Positions 8,087 to 18,077 of a stretch of 64,000 bases of DNA are shown piece by piece; positions within the stretch are counted from its first letter, which is position 1; each line of letters starts with the position of its first letter. Under the pieces are notes generated by a model. The model was not told the origin of the DNA. It made no database searches and saw only the letters and a list, made by a program, of their open reading frames with translations. This DNA is from Myxococcus dinghuensis. GTDB lineage: Bacteria > Myxococcota > Myxococcia > Myxococcales > Myxococcaceae. The translations under genes were made by a program, and so were the position numbers. The DNA lies in the NCBI RefSeq assembly GCF_024198235.1, contig NZ_JAKCFB010000004.1:248001-312000 (forward strand). Reading direction: 5' to 3'.

Positions 8087-10486
8087 ATGAGTACGAGGAG
8101 TACAGGTGCCATCCGCTGTGCGGTGGGCATGATGGCGGCGTTGAGCGTGAGCGCATGTGAGGAGGGCCCTCGGAGCATCCCCGAGGCCCCCTCCTCGGAG
8201 GCGCCCCCTTCGGCGGCGACGCAGGTCCAGCCCCTGGTGCAGGGGTTGGTTGCGGGGCCGGACCTCGTGGTGACGGAGGTCTCGGGCCCGTCGACGGTGC
8301 AGTCGGGCATGTATTTCGATGCCACGGTGGTGGTGTGCAACCAGGGGACGGAGGCGGCCCAGCCCAGCCAGGGGGCCCTCTACCTGTCGGCGGACGACGT
8401 CCTCGTCTCCGCGCAGCCCCTGACGCCCCGCTCGGACAAGGTGCTGACGCCATTCAACGTCGGCCCGCTGGCGGTGGGTGAATGCTGGGGAGCGACGGCG
8501 AGGGTTCGCGCCGACACGAACATCCCGGGCGCGTACTACCTGGGCGCCATCATCAACGATGGCGGCGGCGGCGCGTTCGAGACCGACCGCACGAACAACC
8601 GGCGCATCGGAAACATGCTGGGCATCGGGGATGGCCCCGACCTCGTGGTGACGGGCATCACCGCGCCCGCGAGCAGCACGAACGCCTCCTTCCAGGGCCA
8701 GGCGACGGTCTGCAACCGGGGCACCCAACCCAGTCCGTCGACGGACCTCCAGGTGCTCCTGTCGGCGGACGCGGTCATCACCTCCAACACGCCGCAGCGG
8801 CCGACCTCCGACCAGTTGCTGGGCAACGTCACCGTGGAGCCCCTGCAGCCCGGAGCCTGTCTGACGGTCCCCTACTCCGGCGCTCCGGTGCCGGTGCTCG
8901 TGGAGGGGGCGTACCACGTCGGGGCGCTCGTCGACCCGTCGCAGCGGGTGGCCGAGCTCATCGAGGAGAACAACACGAAGGCCGGCGCGCGCGTCGGCAT
9001 CGGCAACGCTCCGGACTTCGTGGTGAGCGAGGTGACGGGCCCCGTGTCCCTTGCCCCGGGCCAGCCCCTCACGGCCAGCGTCCGTGTCTGCAACCAGGGC
9101 ACCCAGAGCGGCAACGTCCCCGTCGAGCTGTACCTGTCGCCAGACACGGTCATCACGCCCCAGGTCCCTCCCGAGCTGGCGCCCGACCTGCGCCTGGCGA
9201 CCTCGGACACGGGCACGCTCGAGGCGGGTGCGTGCAGGACGCTCACCTTCACGGCGACTGCGGGAGGCCTCGCGAACGGCACGTACTACCTGGGCACCCT
9301 CATCGACCCCTTCCGCATGGTGCGTGAGCTGGACACCGAGAACAACACGACGCTGAGCCGTCCGCTGAGCATCGGCATCGGTCCGGACCTGGTGGTCGCC
9401 TCGGTGACGAGCCCCTCGAGCGTGGCGCCGGGGGCCCCCCTCACGGCGGGCGTCCAGGTGTGCAACCAGGGCACGTCCCCGTCTGGCCCGAGCGCCGTGG
9501 CCGTCGTCCTGTCCACGGGCGTGGCCATCACCCTGGCCGACTTCCCGCTGGGGACGGTGAACCTCAACGCGCTGGCGCCGAACGAGTGCCAGACGGGCTC
9601 CGTCACCGCCAACGTCCAGACGCCTCCGGGCACCTGGTTCGTGGGCGCCATCGCGGACGCCTCGCGGTCCGTCACCGAACTCCAGGAGGGCAACAACACC
9701 CGGAAGGGCACCCGCGTGGCCGTGGGCATGCTGCCCGACCTCGTCGTGACGGCCATCACCGCGCCCCCCAGCCTCCTGCCGGGTCAGCCCCTCTCCGCCT
9801 CCCTCACGCTCTGCAACCAGGGCACCCTGCCCGTGGCGTCGCCCACCACCGCGGAGCTCTACCTGTCGAAGGATGCGGTCATCACGCCGAACAGCCCCGG
9901 ACGGCCGGCCCCGGACTTCCTGGTGGGGATCGCCACCCTCCAGGAGCCGCTGGCGGTGGGCGCCTGCCGTGAGGTGGTGGTCCAGAGCACCCCGACGAGT
10001 GTCGCTCCGGACGTCTACTACCTGGGCGCGGTCGTCGACGTGTTCCAGAGCGTCCCGGAGCTCTTCGAGGACAACAACGTGACGACGGGTCCGCGCATCG
10101 GCATCGGGGACGCGCCCGACTTCATCGTCGCCTCCGTCTCCGCTCCGGCGACCGTCCCGTGGGGCACGCCCTTCACGGTCGCCTTCGAGGTCTGCAACCA
10201 GGGCACCCGGCAGGGCGCCACCCTGCTGGAGCTGTTCCTGTCGGAGGACACGCTCATCACTCCGCCCACGCAGCCTGGCGTGCCGGCCGACTACCCGGTG
10301 GGCATCACGCCTGTCTTCATGCTCGCGCCCGGGCAGTGCCAGACGGGCTCGCAGCAGGTCCACAGTGGAGGCTTCAACGGCACCGCGTTCCACGTGGGCG
10401 TGGTCGCGGACCCGGGCCGGGCCATCATCGAGCTGATCGAGGACAACAACAGCAAGGCCAGCTCGCGCGTCGTCATGGCGCCCTGA
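8087..10486 (+). CDS. Six-repeat CARDB-domain lipoprotein
   Basis: 799 residues, with AGGAG 6 bases before the ATG. The leader ends in ALSVSAC, a lipobox-like site, so it is probably an outer-membrane or surface lipoprotein. After a short Pro/Ser linker, six CARDB (bacterial immunoglobulin-like, APHP) repeats of about 118-125 residues follow. Each opens with a variant of GPDLVV (at about 8257, 8635, 9010, 9385, 9736 and 10108) and contains VCNQGT or a close form, then an LYLS strand, then a YYLG-like strand and a DNNT-like turn. Such arrays form stiff extracellular rods for adhesion or presentation of an end domain; here no other domain is present. It is monocistronic and closed by the hairpin at 10492. 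Confidence 0.88.
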   Translation: MSTRSTGAIRCAVGMMAALSVSACEEGPRSIPEAPSSEAPPSAATQVQPLVQGLVAGPDLVVTEVSGPSTVQSGMYFDATVVVCNQGTEAAQPSQGALYLSADDVLVSAQPLTPRSDKVLTPFNVGPLAVGECWGATARVRADTNIPGAYYLGAIINDGGGGAFETDRTNNRRIGNMLGIGDGPDLVVTGITAPASSTNASFQGQATVCNRGTQPSPSTDLQVLLSADAVITSNTPQRPTSDQLLGNVTVEPLQPGACLTVPYSGAPVPVLVEGAYHVGALVDPSQRVAELIEENNTKAGARVGIGNAPDFVVSEVTGPVSLAPGQPLTASVRVCNQGTQSGNVPVELYLSPDTVITPQVPPELAPDLRLATSDTGTLEAGACRTLTFTATAGGLANGTYYLGTLIDPFRMVRELDTENNTTLSRPLSIGIGPDLVVASVTSPSSVAPGAPLTAGVQVCNQGTSPSGPSAVAVVLSTGVAITLADFPLGTVNLNALAPNECQTGSVTANVQTPPGTWFVGAIADASRSVTELQEGNNTRKGTRVAVGMLPDLVVTAITAPPSLLPGQPLSASLTLCNQGTLPVASPTTAELYLSKDAVITPNSPGRPAPDFLVGIATLQEPLAVGACREVVVQSTPTSVAPDVYYLGAVVDVFQSVPELFEDNNVTTGPRIGIGDAPDFIVASVSAPATVPWGTPFTVAFEVCNQGTRQGATLLELFLSEDTLITPPTQPGVPADYPVGITPVFMLAPGQCQTGSQQVHSGGFNGTAFHVGVVADPGRAIIELIEDNNSKASSRVVMAP

Positions 10487-10491
10487 GCCCT

Positions 10492-10525
10492 CGCCGCCCG
10501 CTCCACGCTTCGGGAGCGGGCGGCG
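10492..10525. terminator. Perfect hairpin between convergent genes
   Basis: CGCCGCCCGCTCC (10492-10504) pairs perfectly with GGAGCGGGCGGCG (10513-10525) around an 8-base loop. It lies between the stops of the CARDB gene and the desaturase gene, so it can serve both strands. There is no clear U tract on either side. Confidence 0.65.
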
Positions 10526-10567
10526 CCTCGACCCACCGGACCGCCCCCGCGCAACGGGAGCGGTCCT

Positions 10568-11659
10568 TCAGGCCGGTGACTCCAGGGAGAGCAGCCGCTG
10601 GCGCAGCTCGTCCGTCGTCACGGCGGGCGAGCCCTCCGCGCCCACGAGGGTGTGCCCATCCCGAGGCGAATACAGCGCCGGGCGCGCATACAGCATCCGC
10701 AGGGCGCGCAGGTGCGGGTAGACGGTGGAGGCCTCCGGGTTGAGCGCGCGGAGGTGCTCGCGCACGAGCGGCGCGAACCGGGGGCTCATGGCCGGGAAGA
10801 CGTGGTGCTCCTGGTGATAGCTGAAGTTGAGGTGCAGCCAGTTCATCACCGGGTGCGTCTCCACGCTGGCCGTGTTCACGAACGGGTTGTCGTGGTCCTC
10901 GGACGCGGGCTGGAGCCAGTGGTTGGTCGCGATGTAGACCATGAGGGTGATGTTGGCGAAGACGAGCGGGAGGACGAGCGCGAAGAACGCGCCCCTGGGC
11001 CCCATCGCCCACCCGAGCGTGCCCCAGCCCAGCGCGACGAGGACCGTCGCCAGCCGCTCGCGCAACCGGTTCAGGCGCACGTGCCGGAACTGCGGCTGGT
11101 CGCAGTGGTACCAGAGGAAGGCCTGCCCCTGGGCGGTGAAGAACAGGCTGAAGCTGACGAAGCTGAGCCAGTGCCCCGAGCCCGGGGAGATGGCGTGGAA
11201 CATCCGGGCGAAGCGGTGGCTGCGCAGGTCCGGCTGACGCGGGAGGATGTCCGGGTCCTGGAGGAAGACGTTGGCGGCGCTGTGGTGCGCCTGGACATGC
11301 CAGGCCCGCCAGTTGCCGGGCGTCACCAGGAAGGGCGCGAAGCCCGCCCAGCCGATGAGGTCCTCCAGGCGCCGGCTGCGGAACACCGCGTGGTGGAGCG
11401 CCTCGTGGGCCGCCAGCCCCACCGTCGTCACCAGTTGGCCCAGGGCGAAGGAGAGCAGCAGGCAGGCCCACCAGGGCAGCCCACCCCAGGCCACCACCGC
11501 CATCAGGGCCGCCGTCACCGGCACGAGCGCCAGCGTGATGACACCCCGATGGGGCTGAGGCTTGAACGCCTCGGGGGGAAGCACGCGCCGCAGCTCCGCG
11601 CGCAACAGCTTCGGGTCGTCGACGGGAAGGGGCGCCGTCGACACGGTCGTCGAGTTCAT
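10568..11659 (-). CDS. Membrane fatty-acid desaturase
   Basis: 363 residues from the ATG at 11659. A GTG at 11689 would add ten residues and would overlap the megasynthase stop as GTGA, so either start implies tight coupling to that gene. Three histidine boxes of the diiron desaturases are present: HEALHH (about residue 83), WHVQAHH (about 120) and HQEHH (about 281). A further His-rich site is TNHWL. Four hydrophobic segments surround them (VITLALVPVTAALMAVVAW, LLLSFALGQLVTTVGLAA, FFALVLPLVFANITLMV). The arrangement matches acyl-CoA or acyl-lipid desaturases. As last gene of the ACP-reductase/megasynthase operon it probably introduces a double bond into the operon's lipid product, or into its primer. 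Regiospecificity cannot be read from sequence. Confidence 0.9.
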   Translation of the reverse strand: MNSTTVSTAPLPVDDPKLLRAELRRVLPPEAFKPQPHRGVITLALVPVTAALMAVVAWGGLPWWACLLLSFALGQLVTTVGLAAHEALHHAVFRSRRLEDLIGWAGFAPFLVTPGNWRAWHVQAHHSAANVFLQDPDILPRQPDLRSHRFARMFHAISPGSGHWLSFVSFSLFFTAQGQAFLWYHCDQPQFRHVRLNRLRERLATVLVALGWGTLGWAMGPRGAFFALVLPLVFANITLMVYIATNHWLQPASEDHDNPFVNTASVETHPVMNWLHLNFSYHQEHHVFPAMSPRFAPLVREHLRALNPEASTVYPHLRALRMLYARPALYSPRDGHTLVGAEGSPAVTTDELRQRLLSLESPA

Positions 11660-11685
11660 GAGTTCACCCGTTCGGGATTCGTGGT

Positions 11686-14600
11686 TCACGCCATGGGACG
11701 TGCGAGGCCGCCCTCGAGCAGCATCCGCAGCCGCCCCGCTTCATCGATGGCCGCGACGGTGCCGCACTGGAGCACCTCGCCCTCCAGGCGCGGCGGCAGC
11801 GAGCGCAGGGAGAGCGTGGGAGCCGCCTCCGTCCCCCGCGTCACCAGCGCCCGGTCGAAGATGGCCCGCTGGAACTGGATGGGGGCGAACACCGCGTCCG
11901 ACACCCCCTCCACGTGCATGGCGCTCAGCCGCAGCGCCGCGTCCAGGACGAGCGCGGGCACCGCCTGCCCCACCTGCTCCGGCACCTCCGGCAGGTCGAG
12001 CCGCGCGAACCGCGCCGCCGGCTCGAGGGTGATGTCCTCCAGGCAGTCGAACAGCCCCCGCAGCTCGATGGGAGCGCCCGCCGCGCAGTGGGGGTCATGC
12101 ACCGGGAGTCCCCGGCCGGAGGGAAGCGTCGTCCGCAGCCGCTCCTCGCTGCGGGGAGGCTCGCGGGTCAACGAGAAGCGCGCCTCCGCGTGGACGACGT
12201 CGCGGTCCAGGACACGTCCGGACGGATGCACGATGTCGCCGACGAGCCGCACCTTCACGTCGTACCGGTCCGCCGCGTCGATGAGCGGCGTGGCCTCCAC
12301 GCGCAGCGCCTGGCGCCCTCCCGGCTTGACGCGGACGAAGCGCGAGAAGCGGACATCCTCGATGGTGACGGTGCGGAGGTCCGCTCGCGCGTTCCCCAGC
12401 GCCGTGTGCAACATGAGGTCCAGCGCCCACGTCCCCGGCAGGGTCGGCGTGCCACGCACGAGGTGGTCCGGCAGGCAGGGGACACGGCCCGCGTCGACCA
12501 CGATGTCGTGCGTCACCGGCCCTGGGGGCAGGGGCTTCGGCGTCGCGCGCGGGAGCAGCTCGAGCGAGTAGAAGGCGCGCTCGCTCGGGGTGAGCTGCAC
12601 GTTGATGGGCTCTCTCGGTTGTCCCTCCACGAGCTGGAGGAACAGCGCCTCCCCCTCCTCCGCGCGGATGCCCCGGAGCTGACGGCTGGCGCCCAGCACC
12701 CGGTACTCCGAGCCCCGCGTCATCCCGATGCCGTCCCAGGCGAGCCACCCCACGCTGCACCAGTCCACCGCCCCGTGGGCGTCACTCACCCAGGCGCAGA
12801 GCCGATCCAACGCCTCGTTCGCCGCGCCGTAGTCCGCCTGGCCGTCATTGCCGATGAAGCTGAAGGCGGACGTGAGCACATGGAAGGGCACGGGCTTCCC
12901 GAGGCGGCTCGCGCAGGCCTCACGCAGGTTGCGCAACCCGAGCAGCTTGGTGCCGAGGTTCGTCCGCAGCTCGGAGAGGCGCCGCCGGTGGAGCTTCTTC
13001 GACGTCTGCGTGCCGGCGCCGTGGACGACGAGGTCCAGCCTGCCGTGCTCACGGACGACCTCGTCCACCACGCGCGACACCTCCTCCGGGCGTGTCACGT
13101 CCGCCACGCGGTACACGGTGCGCCCGGGCAGGCGCGCGAGTCCGTCGAGCGTGGCGCGCAGCTCGCGCACGGCCAGGTGGCGCTCGAAGCGCGCACGAAG
13201 CTCCGGAAGCTTCGCGCCGCGCCCGGCCGCCAGCTCCGCCGCGTAGAACTCCCGCTCCACCGTGGGCAGCTCCTCCTCCGAGGCGCGCAACACGCGCTCC
13301 GGCGCATCCGCCGGGTCGCTGCGGCCCAGGAGCACCACCGTGCAGCCGAAGCGCTTCAAGAGGGCCGCCGCGTGGACCGCCGTCACACCCCGGCCCCCGC
13401 CGGTCAGCAGGACCACGGAGCGCGCATCGAGTCCCGCGCTCCCCTGGGCCGGCACGTCCGTCGGCCGCAGGAGACGCACGCAGCGCGTGGAGCCGTCGAA
13501 GCAGACCTCCACCGACGTGCTGTCGTCCTCCGCCGCGCCCAGCTCCCCGAGGACCCGCGCGAGGGCCTCCTGGAGGGGCTCGGCCGAGGTCGCGATGGCG
13601 CGGAGGCCCCGAGCCGGGACCTCCCTCGCGATGGACTTGAGCATGCCCGCGAACAGGCCGGTGACGGGATGCAGGACCCTCCGCGGGCCGACGCCGCCGA
13701 CGCACAGGCTCGCCAGCTCGACCTCTCCCGCGACGAGGCGCTCATACGAGCGGCGCGCGACCAGGAAGAGCAGCTCCAGGGCCTCGTGACGCAGCGCCGT
13801 CGCGGCGACGACGTCCGCCTCCAGCGCTCCCGGGTCCAGCTGGCAGACGGAGAGGATGAGCTGGGGCTCGAACCCCAGGGCCGCGAGGCCCTCCTCCGCG
13901 CGCTCCTCCCGGGACAGGTCGATCCCCCGCACCCGCCCCGTGCCACCCGGCGTCCCCGCATGGACCACGAGGAACTCGGGGCCACACAGACGGGGGGCCT
14001 GGTCGGCGAGGGCCCGAGCCAGGGCCTCGTCCGGCGCGATGAAGAGCACGCGCCGCTCCTTCGAGGCCTTCCTCCCGGGAGTCCGAGCCACTCGCTCCAC
14101 GAGGACCGGAGCGTGGTAGCCGATGGGCGCGGAGTGGTCGAACCCCTCCCCATTCGAATCCCGCGCCGAGGCGTCCTCCATCGGCAACAACTGGAGCGCC
14201 AGCCGAGCGCGCGTGGCCGCATCAGCGTGGAGTCGCAACGTCGTGGCCCGCCCCTTCGAGGCGGATTCCACGGCGCGCAGGACGGCGAGACACTCCTCCA
14301 CGCCGTGAGCGGGACCCGCGCCCAGTTCGTCGGTGGGGGCCATGCGCAGACGGCACACCGGCTTCAGTCCGCGCCGGGCCGCGTGCTCCGGCGTCGTGAC
14401 GGCGAGCATCGCCAGGCCTTCGCGAGGCCCCGCTCCCTCCGAATCGGCCCCGGGTCGGAGGACGTGCACGCCGCCGACGAGGGCCAGCTCGAAGCCACTG
14501 TCCAGCACGCCCCGGGAGGCACGCAACGCCGCGGCCAACGAACCACCCCCCGCGTCGACCACGAAGTTCGGTCCCTTGACGTCGAGCGCTCCGGCCACCC

Positions 14601-17600
14601 GCCCCGGCGTCACGTTCGGCATCATCCCCTGCAACGTGTATGGCCCCGAGGGACGCACCGTCGCCAGCACCTCGTCATGGAAGCGCTTGGCCAGCGGCGC
14701 CAGCGGAGCGCCCGTCACCCCGTCCCGGGACAGGGCGCGAAGCCTCCGCAGGGTCGACGCGGACAGGACGCGCTGGACGGCCTCCACGCCTCGACGTGTC
14801 TTCCCCTCCAGGCCGAGCACGATGGCGGTGCTCGTGCGAAGGGCGTCGAAGCCCTCGACCTTTCGCGTGAGGGCGCTCGTGACGGACAACGCCAGGCCCT
14901 GGGTGGGGTCCATGTCCTCGGCGATGTCGGGCAGGAGCCTCACGGACGACGGCAGTCGGAAGGCGCTGAAGTCGAACCGGGCGCCCACCGTCTCGGGCAC
15001 GCCCGCGACGGGCACCCCCCGCGCGTCCGGGAACAGGCCCTCCGCCGCGACCACCACCAGGTCGCGTGACACCGGGGGCCGAGCCCGCGTCGCCTCGCGC
15101 CCCTCGCGGTACTCCTCCAGCACCAGGTGCGCGTTGGTGCCACCGAAGCCGAACCCGTTGGTCGCGGCACGGCGGGGATGCGCTCCGTTCTCGGGCCAGG
15201 GCCGCTCCTCGAGGGCCACCTCGAAGTCGGGACCGAGCGCCCGCAGCCCCTCCCCCGCGCGCGCGAAGTTCGACTGCTTGGGGAAACACCGGTGCTCCAG
15301 GGCCTTGCACAGCTTGATGACGGAGGCCACGCCCGCGGCCCAGCCCACATGGCCAATCAAGGCCTTGACGCTGGCGAGCTGGAGCCCCTTCCGCTGCCCT
15401 CCGAAGACCCGGGCGATCGACTTCAGCTCGGTCGCATCACCGGCAGGCGTGGCCGTTCCGTGCGCCTCCAGGTACTGGATGGAGGACGGCTCGACGCGGG
15501 CCGCCGCATAGCAGGCCTCCATCGCGGCCACCTGCCCCTCCGAGCGTGGCACGTTCGCCGAGCTGCTGCGCCCGTCGCTGGAGAGGCCCGCGCCCCGGAT
15601 GACGGCGTGGATGCGCAACCCCGCAGAGCGCGCGTCCGCCACGCGCATCAACCCCACCACCCCAGCGCCCTCTCCGAAGATGACGCCGTCCGCGCGCTCG
15701 TCGAACGGGCGGCTGCCCGTCGCGGACAGGCCATTGAACTGGGAGAACAGGCAACTGTTGCCGGGCCCCGGCGAGAAGACGCCCCCCGCCAGGACGAGAC
15801 GCGCCTCGCCCGACTCCAACGCCTTCATCCCCAGCGCGATGGCGTACAGCGAGGAGGCGCACGCGGCATCCAGCAGCACGACGGGGACCGGCGCGCCCAC
15901 GACGTCCGACACCACGCGCTGGAGCGTCGGGTGGGGCGCGAGCGAGGACGAGGGCGCGGCGACGCCGAGGACCGCGCGGGCCGAGCGCATGAGCGCCTCG
16001 ACCTCCGGGCCCCCCATTCCCCTCGAGCGCAAGAGGGCCTCTCCAGCCTCCACGCTCAGCGCGGCGTCATACTCGGCGGACCCTTCCGCCGTGGAACCCA
16101 GCAGGCACTGGATGCGCCCGGTGGACTGGCGGATGACCCCGCCGAGCCCGTGAACCGCCTGGGAGAGCGCGATGGCCAGCAGCTTCTGCTCGCGCGCGTA
16201 GCCGGCGAAGCGCTCCTTCGACATCCCCTCCGGCGCCACGAGGTCCTCGTCACGCACCGCGCCCGTGAGCAACGTGTACGTGCGGTCCGGGGTGCCACGC
16301 GGCCCGACGAAGTCCGCGACGAGCATCGGGTCCACGGTGCCGGGATCGACGATGCCGCTGACGCCGTGCCGGACGTTGCGCCAGTACGCCTCCGGGTCCG
16401 AGGCCCCTCCGGGCAGCAGGCAACCGAGGGAGACCACCGCGACCGAATCGTCCTCGGCCACCGCCCCGGCCTTCTCCTCCGGAACAAGCGCCGGGGACAC
16501 GGACGGCGCGGGGAGCAGGCCGACGATGGCCACCGTCTCGTGCGTGCTCGCCTCCGGCAGGATGCGCTGGACGATGCGAGCCAGGCGTCCATCCGTTCCA
16601 CAGTCCACGAAGCGGGCGCAGCCCGCGCCCGCCAACCGCTCCACCGCGCCGAGGAAGTCGAAGGGCCGCACCAGGTGCGAGGCGAGCGACACCGCCAGCT
16701 CACCCGGTGCCCCGGTGTACAGCCGACCCTCGATGGGTGAATAGACGCGTCCCGCCGGGGCCCGCGTCTCGACCCGGGCGAGCGCGGCGCGGAAGGCCTC
16801 GGCCGCGCCGGCGAGCCCTCGATGGTGGAAGGGATACCGGCTGGCGACGTATGTGAAGCCCTTCCCCTGGCCCTCCAGGTGCGCGCGCAAACGCTCCAGT
16901 TGCCCACGCGGGCCCGACACCACCGTCTGACGCGGGTGATTGCGCCCCGCCACCTCCAGGTCCTGCGCGCCGCTGTCCGCCAGGGCCCTCACCGTCTCCT
17001 CGGCCCCGAGCGCCACGGCCGCGAGCGTGCCCAGGTCCTCGCTCACCGACTGCAACGCGCGGACGCGCAGGCAGACCACCTCGGCGCCCGCGCGCAGGTC
17101 GAACGCGCCCGCGGCGGTGAGCGCGGCAATCTCTCCGAAGCTGTGCCCCACGTAGACGTCGGGCGGGGCCCCCTGTCGCGTGAGCCACCTCGCGCCCATG
17201 ACGCCCATCAGGAAGATGCCGAGCTGGTCCAGCGACGGCGACCGGGCCATGGCGGCGCGGACCGCCTCCACGTCACGGGCCTCGAGCAGGGGGGCCACAT
17301 CGAACCCCCGTGCCGCGACCCTGGTGGCGACCTCGGCCAGCTCCGGTCCCAGCTCCGGCTGGAGGGCCTTCAAGCGGACGAAGAGCGCCGCGTCGAAGGA
17401 GCCCTGGCCGGCGAAGAGGAACGCCGAGGCCCCCTTGGGCAGCTCCAGCTTCGAGGCCACGGGCAACGGCTCGACACCGGCGGAGCGGTCGTCGACCCGA
17501 CGCCCGAGCCCCAGCGCCGCGGGCTCCGCCAGCAGCTCCCGTGAGAGTCGCTTGACGGACTCGGGGAACAGCTCGGTGACGCCCGAGCCGCCGCGCAGCA

Positions 17601-18054
17601 CCCGGTCGCGGAAGCTCGCCCCCTCGCCGGGCTCGAACATCCCGGCCAGGGATTCGAAGCAGGGAAGGAACGACGGAGGGAACGCGCACAGCGCCCCGGT
17701 CTCCCGGTCCGCGCACAGGACGGTCTGGTAGCCGCAGGCCACCGGAGTCCCATCGCGCTTGAGCGTCCGGAAGCAGAAGCGCACGGACACCTCGCCCCGC
17801 TCCTCGAACGAGGTCAGCACCACCAACCGGTCTCCCAGGTTGGCCGGGGCGAGGTTGCGCGAGTACCCCTCGTAGGTGAGCAACAACACGCGGTCGAAGT
17901 CGCGCCGGAACCCGGGCTCCTCGAAGAAGTGCGGGCTGAACAGCAGGTGCTCGCGCCCCGCGCACTGGAACTTGAAGTTGGTGAGGAAGTGATGGCTCCC
18001 GTAGGCCATCGTGTCGTCGAAGTGAATCTCGTACGGGACGGCGAAGTAACCCAT
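11686..18054 (-). CDS. PUFA-synthase-like iterative megasynthase: hotdog-AT-KS-KS0-KR-DH
   Basis: 2122 residues. Order, with approximate residues: an N-terminal hotdog-like, thioesterase-type domain (1-170, YEIHFDDTMAYGSHHF); an acyltransferase (210-475) with the nucleophile in GHSFGE (Ser about 305); a ketosynthase (535-960) with Cys about 732 in DAACASSLYA and His in EAHGTA and IGHVGWAAG; a second, degenerate ketosynthase (980-1300) where VDAGGGSLAA replaces the Cys motif, like a chain-length factor; a ketoreductase (1380-1800) with LLTGGGRGVTA and Tyr in QADYGAANEA; and a C-terminal dehydratase with the exact HxxxGxxxxP motif HLVRGTPTLP (His about 1864). There is no acyl carrier protein; two ACPs are encoded by the gene just upstream. 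AT-before-KS order and a KS plus KS0 pair differ from modular PKSs and recall PUFA and glycolipid synthases. No phosphopantetheinyl transferase is in the window. The product is unknown; a reduced or unsaturated long-chain lipid is inferred. Confidence 0.88.
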   Translation of the reverse strand: MGYFAVPYEIHFDDTMAYGSHHFLTNFKFQCAGREHLLFSPHFFEEPGFRRDFDRVLLLTYEGYSRNLAPANLGDRLVVLTSFEERGEVSVRFCFRTLKRDGTPVACGYQTVLCADRETGALCAFPPSFLPCFESLAGMFEPGEGASFRDRVLRGGSGVTELFPESVKRLSRELLAEPAALGLGRRVDDRSAGVEPLPVASKLELPKGASAFLFAGQGSFDAALFVRLKALQPELGPELAEVATRVAARGFDVAPLLEARDVEAVRAAMARSPSLDQLGIFLMGVMGARWLTRQGAPPDVYVGHSFGEIAALTAAGAFDLRAGAEVVCLRVRALQSVSEDLGTLAAVALGAEETVRALADSGAQDLEVAGRNHPRQTVVSGPRGQLERLRAHLEGQGKGFTYVASRYPFHHRGLAGAAEAFRAALARVETRAPAGRVYSPIEGRLYTGAPGELAVSLASHLVRPFDFLGAVERLAGAGCARFVDCGTDGRLARIVQRILPEASTHETVAIVGLLPAPSVSPALVPEEKAGAVAEDDSVAVVSLGCLLPGGASDPEAYWRNVRHGVSGIVDPGTVDPMLVADFVGPRGTPDRTYTLLTGAVRDEDLVAPEGMSKERFAGYAREQKLLAIALSQAVHGLGGVIRQSTGRIQCLLGSTAEGSAEYDAALSVEAGEALLRSRGMGGPEVEALMRSARAVLGVAAPSSSLAPHPTLQRVVSDVVGAPVPVVLLDAACASSLYAIALGMKALESGEARLVLAGGVFSPGPGNSCLFSQFNGLSATGSRPFDERADGVIFGEGAGVVGLMRVADARSAGLRIHAVIRGAGLSSDGRSSSANVPRSEGQVAAMEACYAAARVEPSSIQYLEAHGTATPAGDATELKSIARVFGGQRKGLQLASVKALIGHVGWAAGVASVIKLCKALEHRCFPKQSNFARAGEGLRALGPDFEVALEERPWPENGAHPRRAATNGFGFGGTNAHLVLEEYREGREATRARPPVSRDLVVVAAEGLFPDARGVPVAGVPETVGARFDFSAFRLPSSVRLLPDIAEDMDPTQGLALSVTSALTRKVEGFDALRTSTAIVLGLEGKTRRGVEAVQRVLSASTLRRLRALSRDGVTGAPLAPLAKRFHDEVLATVRPSGPYTLQGMMPNVTPGRVAGALDVKGPNFVVDAGGGSLAAALRASRGVLDSGFELALVGGVHVLRPGADSEGAGPREGLAMLAVTTPEHAARRGLKPVCRLRMAPTDELGAGPAHGVEECLAVLRAVESASKGRATTLRLHADAATRARLALQLLPMEDASARDSNGEGFDHSAPIGYHAPVLVERVARTPGRKASKERRVLFIAPDEALARALADQAPRLCGPEFLVVHAGTPGGTGRVRGIDLSREERAEEGLAALGFEPQLILSVCQLDPGALEADVVAATALRHEALELLFLVARRSYERLVAGEVELASLCVGGVGPRRVLHPVTGLFAGMLKSIAREVPARGLRAIATSAEPLQEALARVLGELGAAEDDSTSVEVCFDGSTRCVRLLRPTDVPAQGSAGLDARSVVLLTGGGRGVTAVHAAALLKRFGCTVVLLGRSDPADAPERVLRASEEELPTVEREFYAAELAAGRGAKLPELRARFERHLAVRELRATLDGLARLPGRTVYRVADVTRPEEVSRVVDEVVREHGRLDLVVHGAGTQTSKKLHRRRLSELRTNLGTKLLGLRNLREACASRLGKPVPFHVLTSAFSFIGNDGQADYGAANEALDRLCAWVSDAHGAVDWCSVGWLAWDGIGMTRGSEYRVLGASRQLRGIRAEEGEALFLQLVEGQPREPINVQLTPSERAFYSLELLPRATPKPLPPGPVTHDIVVDAGRVPCLPDHLVRGTPTLPGTWALDLMLHTALGNARADLRTVTIEDVRFSRFVRVKPGGRQALRVEATPLIDAADRYDVKVRLVGDIVHPSGRVLDRDVVHAEARFSLTREPPRSEERLRTTLPSGRGLPVHDPHCAAGAPIELRGLFDCLEDITLEPAARFARLDLPEVPEQVGQAVPALVLDAALRLSAMHVEGVSDAVFAPIQFQRAIFDRALVTRGTEAAPTLSLRSLPPRLEGEVLQCGTVAAIDEAGRLRMLLEGGLARPMA

Positions 18055-18077
18055 GGTGGTCAGCCCCGTTCAGTGGT

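Noticed and set aside
7838..10393. 851-codon minus-strand frame opposite the CARDB gene
   Set aside because: It is antisense to six clear CARDB repeats. Its apparent periodicity is only the mirror of those repeats.
10652..16740. Several plus-strand frames of 500-1050 codons across the megasynthase
   Set aside because: These are shadows of the minus-strand megasynthase, with no start signals and no recognisable domains.
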